A DNA stretch of 10,574 bases, taken from an uncultured Mailhella sp. Lineage in GTDB: Bacteria; Desulfobacterota; Desulfovibrionia; Desulfovibrionales; Desulfovibrionaceae. The DNA lies in NCBI GenBank assembly GCA_905192935.1, contig CAJJMX010000044.1, positions 1-10,574 of the forward strand, in the 5' to 3' direction. Numbering within the stretch: the stretch's first letter is position 1; every line of letters starts with the position of its first letter. Positions 6,222 to 10,574 of the stretch are shown here, one piece after another. A model generated the notes under the pieces. The model was not told the DNA's origin, did no database searches, and saw nothing but the letters and a program-made list of their open reading frames with translations. The position numbers and the translations under genes were made by a program.

Positions 6222-7307
6222 CTACTTGGTCGTACCTATCACGCCTTCCACGAACCAGTCCATGGAAAGCAGCATGTCGTCGGGCGCAACCTGGCCCTCA
6301 GCCACACGAACCTTGCCTTCCTGATCCTTCACGGGACCGGTAAAGACCTGATACTTGCCGGAAATGATGTCGGCCTTCACGGCGTCCACCTTCGCACGCA
6401 CGTCGGCAGGCACCATGTCGCCGTAACGGGAGATGTCCACGATGCCGTCCTTGATGCCGTACCAGTAGTTGCCGTTCTTCCAGGTGCCGGCACGATATTC
6501 GTCGATGAACTTCTTATAGAACTTGTTCCAGTCCCATACGGCAGCCACAAGGTGAGCCTTGGGCGCGGCGGCGGACATGTCGGTATTGTAGCCCACGCTG
6601 TAGGCGCCGCGGGCTTCCGCGGCCGTCTGCGGACCGGCGGAATCCTGATGCTGGGCAATGACGTCCACACCGACGTCGAGCAGGCCTTCGGCGGCCTTCT
6701 TTTCATCGTCGGGGCTGTACCAGGTGCGGGTCCACACCACGCGCACCTTGGCGTCGGGATTGACGGCGCGCACGCCGAGCGTGAAGGCGTTGATGCCGCG
6801 CACCACCTCAGGAATGGGGAAGGAGGCCACATAGCCTATTTCGTTCTTCTTCGTCATGGCTCCGGCCACCATGCCGGTAAGATAGCGGGCCTGATACATC
6901 CTGCCGAAGTAGCAGGTCATGTTTTCGCTGTGCTTGTAGCCCGAGCAGTGCAGGAAGGTGACCTTGGGATTGCGCTTGGCCATTTTGGCCATGGCGTCCA
7001 TGTAGCCGAAGCTCGTGGCAACGATGACGTTGTAGCCCTTGGAGCACATATTCTTGATGGCGCGCTCGGCGTCGGGGCCTTCGGGTACGCTTTCCATCAT
7101 GGTGGTTTCCACATCAGGCATCTCGTCCATCATCTTGCGGCCCTGATCATGGGTCCACGACCAGCCCTCGTCCCCCACAGGGGAAACATAGATGAAGCCG
7201 ACCTTGATTTTCTTCGCCGCTTCTTCCGCATGGGCGGAAGAGGCCAGAGGCGAAAGCGCCATACCGCAGACGGCCAGAACGGCCGCGGCATAGTTGAGAA
7301 AACGCAT
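6222..7307 (-). CDS. Periplasmic BMP-family ABC substrate-binding protein
   Basis: A 361-aa binding protein that should capture the solute in the periplasm and deliver it to the permeases encoded next. The start is the ATG at 7307, which is followed directly by a signal peptide (MRFLNY, hydrophobic AAAVLAVCGMALSPLA, then a likely signal peptidase I site SAHA|EE after residue 27). The mature N-terminus has KVGFIYVSPVGDEGWSWTH (35-53), the BMP/PnrA-like ligand-pocket segment, followed by ATSFGYMDAM (97-106), GYVASFPIPEVVRGINAF (158-175), ARGAYSVGYNTDMS (232-245) and AVWDW (256-260). Family members bind purine nucleosides or related molecules; some proteobacterial ones bind other ligands. The cysteine at 14 is preceded by LAV, a poor lipobox, so a soluble periplasmic form is favoured over a lipoprotein. 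A terminator follows at once. Family certain; ligand unproven. Confidence 0.95.
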   Translation of the reverse strand: MRFLNYAAAVLAVCGMALSPLASSAHAEEAAKKIKVGFIYVSPVGDEGWSWTHDQGRKMMDEMPDVETTMMESVPEGPDAERAIKNMCSKGYNVIVATSFGYMDAMAKMAKRNPKVTFLHCSGYKHSENMTCYFGRMYQARYLTGMVAGAMTKKNEIGYVASFPIPEVVRGINAFTLGVRAVNPDAKVRVVWTRTWYSPDDEKKAAEGLLDVGVDVIAQHQDSAGPQTAAEARGAYSVGYNTDMSAAAPKAHLVAAVWDWNKFYKKFIDEYRAGTWKNGNYWYGIKDGIVDISRYGDMVPADVRAKVDAVKADIISGKYQVFTGPVKDQEGKVRVAEGQVAPDDMLLSMDWFVEGVIGTTK

Positions 7308-7340
7308 CCCGAGATCTCCCGTGTTAAAATAGTGATGAGA

Positions 7341-7364
7341 GCGCCTCCGCCCGAGCGGACGCGC
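7341..7364 (-). repeat. Hairpin in the binding-protein leader
   Basis: On the minus strand GCGCGTCCGC pairs with GCGGAGGCGC (9 of 10 positions, one G-G mismatch) around a TCGG tetraloop. It ends 33 bases before the ATG at 7307, just upstream of the GGGAG ribosome-binding site. It has no U-run. It may stabilise the mRNA or affect translation start. Confidence 0.5.
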
Positions 7365-7385
7365 CTGCCTGAACACGCGCGGATG

Positions 7386-7417
7386 CCGGAATTCTCCGAT
7401 ACCGGAGAAAAGGCCGG
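7386..7417 (-). repeat. Second hairpin in the binding-protein leader
   Basis: On the minus strand TTCTCCG pairs with CGGAGAA around GTAT, and a flanking CCGG on each side can extend the stem across small internal loops. With the hairpin at 7341-7364 it forms a two-hairpin leader if transcription starts near 7442. The transcription start is a guess. Confidence 0.45.
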
Positions 7418-7743
7418 TCTCCTGCATGTAAAAAAGAAAGTCTAACCCATTATCATGCGCTCTTCAAGCGCCGAAACGCCTTCCGCGCTGCGGAAGTGCA
7501 GGAGCGTCAAAGAAAAAAACTGCGGAAAGTGCCGATGCAAAGGAAGGAAAGCCTTCGGCCGGCCTGCGAAGAAAGGCGCAAAGAACAGGCCGCAGGACGG
7601 ATGATCCCGCCTTCCGGATGAAGCCGGAAACTCCGAGGCCTGGAAGAAACGACGAAAGCGGCGGAAGAAGCCTCGCAGGACGCTGCCGCGAGCCCCAGAA
7701 AGAACCCTTTTCGCCCGGAAGCGCATGCGCTTTTTCCCGCCCC

Positions 7744-8436
7744 TCAGCGAATGCAGCAGGTACCGTCCAGACCGCAGGCCGCGCCGGAAACCGCGTTCAG
7801 GGAATCGCCCGCGGCAAGAGCCGCCTCTATTTTGGCTTCCACATCCTCAAAGGGAGCGAAGCCGCGGGCCACGGCATGCAGCTCCCCGTCGTCCGTCTTC
7901 ACGAAAAGCGTAGGATAGACCACAAAGTCCCCGAGTATGTCCTCGGCCTCGTCCATTTCCTTTTTCGCCTTGTCCTGCACGGCTTCCGAAGCAGACGCAT
8001 GTTTCAGATCCTCCAGGGAAACGCCCCAGCGGGCGGCCACATCGGCCTGCACGTCAAGGTCGAGCACGTCGCGCCCGTCCTCATAGAAGGCGTTCTGAAA
8101 GGCTTCCATCTGCTCCAGCGCGTGCCCGGGCGCAAGCTTCTTGAGGGCGGCCAGAAGCAGCGCGGAACGCGAGGATTCCATGACGACGCTCCCCTCTTCG
8201 CTCAGAAGACGGAAGAAGCCCTCGCCCAGCGTACGGCCCGTGGTGTCCGAAAGACGCTGGAAGAAGGCGCGCAGACGAGGCGTACCCATGGAAGAGGTCT
8301 GCTCCGGCGTATCCACAAGATTCCCGCAGAGCACACGCACAGGAAAACCGTAGTGCGCGACAAGCTTTTCCATGACGGGAGCGAAGCCGAAGCACCAGGG
8401 ACAGAAAACATCGGTGATATAGATGAAGGATGGCAT
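7744..8436 (-). CDS. DsbA/FrnE-like cytoplasmic thiol-disulfide oxidoreductase
   Basis: A 230-aa thioredoxin-fold protein of the DsbA superfamily. The active site CPWC is at residues 12-15 (VFCPWCFGF), right after the first beta strand, and the cis-proline loop is VVYPTLF with Pro175. The middle (about 45-165) is the helical insertion of the DsbA fold. There is no signal peptide, so it should work in the cytoplasm, as FrnE and YwbO-like relatives do, rather than in periplasmic disulfide formation. The C-terminal tail is unusual, with Cys221 and a Cys227-Cys228 pair three residues from the end (GTCCIR). The start ATG at 8436 has a purine-rich AAGGGA upstream. It is transcribed alone, with 353 bases to the divergent Nif3 gene and 436 bases to the next gene downstream. 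The substrate is unknown; the superfamily is secure. Confidence 0.9.
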   Translation of the reverse strand: MPSFIYITDVFCPWCFGFAPVMEKLVAHYGFPVRVLCGNLVDTPEQTSSMGTPRLRAFFQRLSDTTGRTLGEGFFRLLSEEGSVVMESSRSALLLAALKKLAPGHALEQMEAFQNAFYEDGRDVLDLDVQADVAARWGVSLEDLKHASASEAVQDKAKKEMDEAEDILGDFVVYPTLFVKTDDGELHAVARGFAPFEDVEAKIEAALAAGDSLNAVSGAACGLDGTCCIR

Positions 8437-8789
8437 GGCGTTCCCTTACCGCAATCTCCGAAGAACGCCAAGAGGAATTTTCCGCTCTCCTGCCGCGAAG
8501 GACCGGACGGCACCTTCGTTCCTTCCCGACATCCTCATAAACGGGGAACAGCCTCCCCCGACGCCCGTCCGGCCGTTCCTGTTCCGCCGTGCTTTCGATC
8601 AGGCAGAACGGAAAGCCCAGGCAGCGCCCTTCCCTCCTTTCCGGCCTCCGAAGACTGCGATTTTTCCGCCAGGCCGCACTCCCTGCGGGAAAGGCGGACG
8701 GGAACTTGACGAAGTGGAGAACTTTCCCTAGAAATATGAATTCCCCGGCATATCCATGATATTGCATCACGCAGAAAAGGCGACACTCC
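8437..8789. other. 353-base divergent intergenic region
   Basis: The starts of the dsbA-like gene (minus) and the Nif3 gene (plus) face away from this region. It holds a plus-strand promoter (8706-8734) and, just upstream, a nested inverted repeat: CCGCC (8666-8670) with GGCGG (8693-8697), enclosing CCGCA (8674-8678) with TGCGG (8684-8688). This could be an operator. An imperfect stem GTTCCGCC/GGCAGAAC lies further left. I see no convincing minus-strand promoter and no small gene. Confidence 0.5.
8706..8734 (+). promoter_or_regulatory. Sigma-70-type promoter of the Nif3 / zinc-ribbon unit
   Basis: TTGACG (8706-8711, five of six consensus bases) and TAGAAA (8729-8734, four of six) are separated by exactly 17 bases, in an AT-richer patch than the surroundings. 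Transcription would start near 8741 and leave a leader of about 50 bases before the ATG at 8790. Confidence 0.65.
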
Positions 8790-9662
8790 ATGCTACAGAG
8801 CGAGATCATCCGCATCATTGAACAGACGGCCCCCCTTTCGCTTATGGCGGACTGGGATCATTCCGGCGTTCAGGTGGCCTCGAGCCGCGCCGAGATACGC
8901 CATCTTGCCGTGTGCCTCGACCCTGCGCCCGAGCAGCTGCGCGCGGCCGTGGAAATCGGCGCGGACATGGTGCTCACGCATCATCCGCTGGCCATGCGTC
9001 CCGCCTGGACGAGCGAACTCAACGGCTACACCGACGCGCTCTCCATCCTTTACAGGAACGACGTGCCGCTGTACGCAAGCCACACCACTCTGGACGCAAA
9101 CCCTCTCGGACCGAGCGCCTGGCTGCCCGATCTGCTCGGCCTTTCCAAGCGCGTGATCCTGGAGAAGACGGGCACGTTCATTGCGCCCGACGGGTCGACG
9201 GTCGAAGGAGGCTTCGGCTGTGCAGGATCGCTTCCTGCGGCCATGAGTCTCAGGGAAGTCTGCGCCGCCATGCGCGCCTCGCTGCCTCTTGACAGGATGT
9301 GCGTCGTTCCCCGTCTCGTCGGCGATCCCGACATGACCGTGCGACGTGTGGCCGTATGCACGGGATCGGGGTCCTCTCTTCTGGAAGAGGCCGCCGCCGC
9401 GGGAGCTGATCTTTTCATCACGGGCGACATGAAATACCATGACGCCCTCGCCCTGGCCTCGCGTCATGACGGACGCAGCCCGAATTTCTGTCCCATGGCC
9501 GTTCTCGACGTGGGACATTTCTCCCTGGAAGAAGAAATGATCCGCCGCTTCGCCGAACTTCTCGCCGCGAAGCTCGACGGCGTGACGGTAACATTTTTGC
9601 CGGGCAGGGATCCCTTCCTGCCCTTGACCTTTCTTTCTGAAGTACCGGAGGTACTGTCGTGA
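8790..9662 (+). CDS. Nif3-family dinuclear metal-centre protein (YbgI/YqfO-like)
   Basis: A 290-aa member of the NIF3/DUF34 family. The N-terminus (LQSEIIRIIEQTAPLSL, then ADWDHSGVQV) aligns well with the family start, supporting the ATG at 8790 despite a weak AAGG ribosome site about 10 bases upstream. The metal ligands are all present: LTHHPL with His64 and His65, HTTLDAN with His98 and Asp102, and DVGHFSLEEE with His243 and Glu247. The ITGDMKYHD segment (210-218) is also typical. The length fits the short form without the inserted PII-like domain of YqfO. These proteins form ring-shaped hexamers with two metal ions per subunit. Proposed activities include GTP cyclohydrolase I type 2 and metal or cofactor-damage roles, but the true function is unsettled. 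It overlaps the zinc-ribbon gene as GTGA, a pairing found in many bacteria. Confidence 0.95.
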   Translation: MLQSEIIRIIEQTAPLSLMADWDHSGVQVASSRAEIRHLAVCLDPAPEQLRAAVEIGADMVLTHHPLAMRPAWTSELNGYTDALSILYRNDVPLYASHTTLDANPLGPSAWLPDLLGLSKRVILEKTGTFIAPDGSTVEGGFGCAGSLPAAMSLREVCAAMRASLPLDRMCVVPRLVGDPDMTVRRVAVCTGSGSSLLEEAAAAGADLFITGDMKYHDALALASRHDGRSPNFCPMAVLDVGHFSLEEEMIRRFAELLAAKLDGVTVTFLPGRDPFLPLTFLSEVPEVLS

Positions 9663-10426
9663 GCCTCTATATCGACCAAATTCGCCAGCTTGTGGCTCTC
9701 CAGCACGTGGATGACGGCATTCACGCCGTGCAGCGCGAGATGGACGCCGCTCCCAAGGACGTGGAAACCCTGCAGAAGCGCTTCAACGCTCAGGATACGC
9801 AGCGCAACTGGATTCTGGACAAGCTCCAGCATCTGCAGGAACAGCAGAAGCGCCTCGACTCCGAGATCAAGGACGACGAGTCCCGCCTGACGAGCAGCAA
9901 GAACAAGCTCATGCAGGTGGAAAACGAGCGTGAATATCAGGCCATGATCCGCGAAATGGACAGCATGGAAATGCAGAACCAGACCCGCGAAGAAGAACGC
10001 ATGGCCCTGCAGGAAGAGCGCTCTCTTCAGGAAAGCAACCTGCAGTCCGTGGAGGAGACCTGGAACGAGCTCAAGGCCGAGCTCGAAAGCCAGCAGGAGA
10101 ATCTCGAAAAGCGCATCGCGGAATGCCGCAGCCGTCTGGATACTCTGGAAGGAAAGCGCGCCGAAGTGGCCGCCCTCATCTCCCCGCCCGTGCTGAACCG
10201 CTATGAGTTCATCCGCGACCGTCTGCGCCATCCCGTCATCGTGCCTGTGGAAGCGGGCATCTGCTCGGGCTGCCACATTGCCATTCCTCCGCAGGTGTTC
10301 ATCGACCTTCAGCGCGGCAACCACATCATGAGCTGCCCCAACTGTCAGCGCCTCATGTACTGGGCCCACGATTTCCAGGACCCCGACGCTCCCAAGCCCG
10401 AGATCAAAAGCGAAGACGCGGAATAA
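9659..10426 (+). CDS. Coiled-coil C4-type zinc-ribbon protein (zf-RING_7, HP0958/CdsZ-like)
   Basis: A 255-aa protein. It starts at GTG 9659, overlapping the Nif3 stop, with GGAGG 8 bases upstream. Residues about 5-175 are charged, Gln/Glu/Lys/Arg-rich heptads that should form a long antiparallel coiled coil. The C-terminal zinc ribbon follows: CSGC (Cys202, Cys205) and CPNC (Cys226, Cys229), separated by the typical segment IAIPPQVF. HP0958 (FlgZ) in Helicobacter, a structural relative, is tied to flagellar export and RNA binding, and CdsZ in Chlamydia to type III secretion. Neither role is shown here. In many bacteria this gene sits next to Nif3 and just before rnpB, as it does here, so an RNA-related or housekeeping function is a fair inference. 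The tail after the ribbon is acidic (EIKSEDAE). Confidence 0.94.
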   Translation: MSLYIDQIRQLVALQHVDDGIHAVQREMDAAPKDVETLQKRFNAQDTQRNWILDKLQHLQEQQKRLDSEIKDDESRLTSSKNKLMQVENEREYQAMIREMDSMEMQNQTREEERMALQEERSLQESNLQSVEETWNELKAELESQQENLEKRIAECRSRLDTLEGKRAEVAALISPPVLNRYEFIRDRLRHPVIVPVEAGICSGCHIAIPPQVFIDLQRGNHIMSCPNCQRLMYWAHDFQDPDAPKPEIKSEDAE

Positions 10427-10434
10427 GCCGTCGG

Positions 10435-10452
10435 AAACGCTCCGCGTTTTTT
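10435..10452 (+). terminator. Probable weak intrinsic terminator after the zinc-ribbon gene
   Basis: AAACGC pairs with GCGTTT around TCC and runs into a T tract, 9 bases after the stop codon. An outer GTCGG (10430-10434) and CCGAC (10457-10461) can pair around it. It is short, so some transcripts may continue into rnpB, for which I find no clear promoter of its own. Confidence 0.5.
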
Positions 10453-10468
10453 GAAACCGACATGTCAT

Positions 10469-10519
10469 GGAGTCGGACGGGCTGTCGCCGCGGACCTCTG
10501 GTCCGGGGAGGAAAGTCCG
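10469..10519 (+). ncRNA. rnpB: RNase P RNA, 5' part only (bacterial type A), interrupted
   Basis: GGAGTCGGACGGGCTGTCGC lines up with the E. coli rnpB start (P1/P2 region, shared TGTCGCCGC or CAGTCGCCGC), followed by a short P3 hairpin (CGGACC, TCT, GGTCCG) and the universally conserved GAGGAAAGTCCG of the P4 catalytic core. In bacterial RNase P RNA this core continues GGGCTCC; here the sequence instead reads TAACCTGCC from 10520. So about 51 of some 350-400 bases are present. RNase P matures the 5' ends of tRNAs and is essential, so an intact copy must exist elsewhere if this break is real. The identification is strong; the reason for the break is open. Confidence 0.85.
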
Positions 10520-10574
10520 TAACCTGCCATATGCTTGCACTAGTTCCAAACAAGCATACTAAAAACATTATCTT
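10520..10574. other. AT-rich foreign-looking tail replacing the rest of rnpB
   Basis: The last 55 bases are about 35 percent G+C by my count, far below the rest of the window, and do not match RNase P RNA. They contain the inverted repeat TATGCTTG (10530-10537) and CAAGCATA (10551-10558) around a 13-base loop. This could be the end of an inserted element, with the repeat as a recombinase-binding site, or sequence wrongly joined at a contig end. No gene can be read in so short a stretch. Confidence 0.6.

Larger units (their letters stand above)
7308..7743. other. 436-base gap: binding-protein leader and dsbA-like downstream region
   Basis: No gene is supported; open frames here lack start signals and have skewed composition. 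The half near the binding-protein gene carries two strong hairpins (7341-7364 and 7386-7417) and, on the minus strand, a GATAAT hexamer (7454-7449) that could be a -10 element without a recognisable -35. A 7-bp CTTCCGC/GCGGAAG stem lies at 7480-7496. Close to the dsbA-like stop, the palindrome AAGCGCATGCGCTT (7719-7732) could end that transcript, although its T-run is on the plus strand. No known riboswitch class is recognisable. Confidence 0.5.

Noticed and set aside
7260..7271. Lipoprotein processing at Cys14 of the BMP protein
   Set aside because: The residues before the Cys are LAV, where a small residue is needed at -1, and a good signal peptidase I site SAHA follows later.
6552..7445. 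Plus-strand open frame of 297 codons opposite the binding-protein gene
   Set aside because: The minus strand encodes a complete BMP protein with a signal peptide; the opposite frame is Gly/His/Ala-rich shadow.
7308..7454. Purine riboswitch upstream of the putative nucleoside-binding protein
   Set aside because: The conserved junction bases and AT-rich P1 of that class are not present.
7719..7735. AAGCGCATGCGCTTTTT as a terminator
   Set aside because: The T-run is on the plus strand, where no gene lies upstream, while the dsbA-like gene is on the minus strand. It is kept only as a palindrome in the gap description.
9464..10549. Minus-strand open frame of 361 codons opposite the zinc-ribbon gene
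   Set aside because: It is antisense to coiled-coil coding sequence and to rnpB; its Leu/His repeats mirror the Glu/Gln/Lys heptads on the other strand.

Overview
The window is about 10.6 kb of GC-rich, gene-dense bacterial chromosome. A family-level guess is a sulfate-reducing relative of Desulfovibrio (Desulfovibrionaceae). The grounds are codon use, the Nif3 / zinc-ribbon / rnpB linkage and the AAAACTTTT-type palindrome at the left edge. No rRNA or species marker is present, so this is an inference. Eight protein genes are well supported, plus the 5' end of an RNA gene. No CRISPR array, tRNA or transposase gene is visible.

Minus strand, read from right to left (positions 7307 to 42): a solute-uptake locus of the BMP/NupNOPQ type. 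It starts with a periplasmic BMP-family binding protein (6222-7307), followed by a convincing intrinsic terminator (6182-6212). After a 315-base structured gap come two BPD_transp_2 permeases (4830-5906 and 3913-4833) that overlap by ATGA. A 415-base non-coding gap follows. Then come an MdtD-like DHA2 drug/H+ antiporter (2079-3497), the double-domain ABC ATPase of the importer (523-2082) and an unrecognised 163-residue protein (42-533). These last three overlap and look translationally coupled. The odd point is the order: an exporter-type MFS gene lies between the importer's permeases and its ATPase, where the usual order is binding protein, ATPase, permease, permease. The importer probably brings in a nucleoside, nucleobase or related small molecule.

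Minus strand 7744-8436: a cytoplasmic DsbA/FrnE-like thiol oxidoreductase with a CPWC active site. It diverges from the plus-strand genes.

Plus strand, from 8706: a good sigma-70-type promoter drives a Nif3-family dinuclear metal protein (8790-9662). This overlaps, by GTGA, a coiled-coil C4 zinc-ribbon protein (9659-10426). The first 51 bases of RNase P RNA follow (10469-10519).

The RNase P RNA stops matching right after the GAGGAAAGTCCG core. The last 55 bases are AT-rich, unlike the rest of the window, and contain an 8-bp inverted repeat. This is either the junction of an inserted element inside rnpB or an assembly chimera at a contig end. It is the most noteworthy anomaly in the window.
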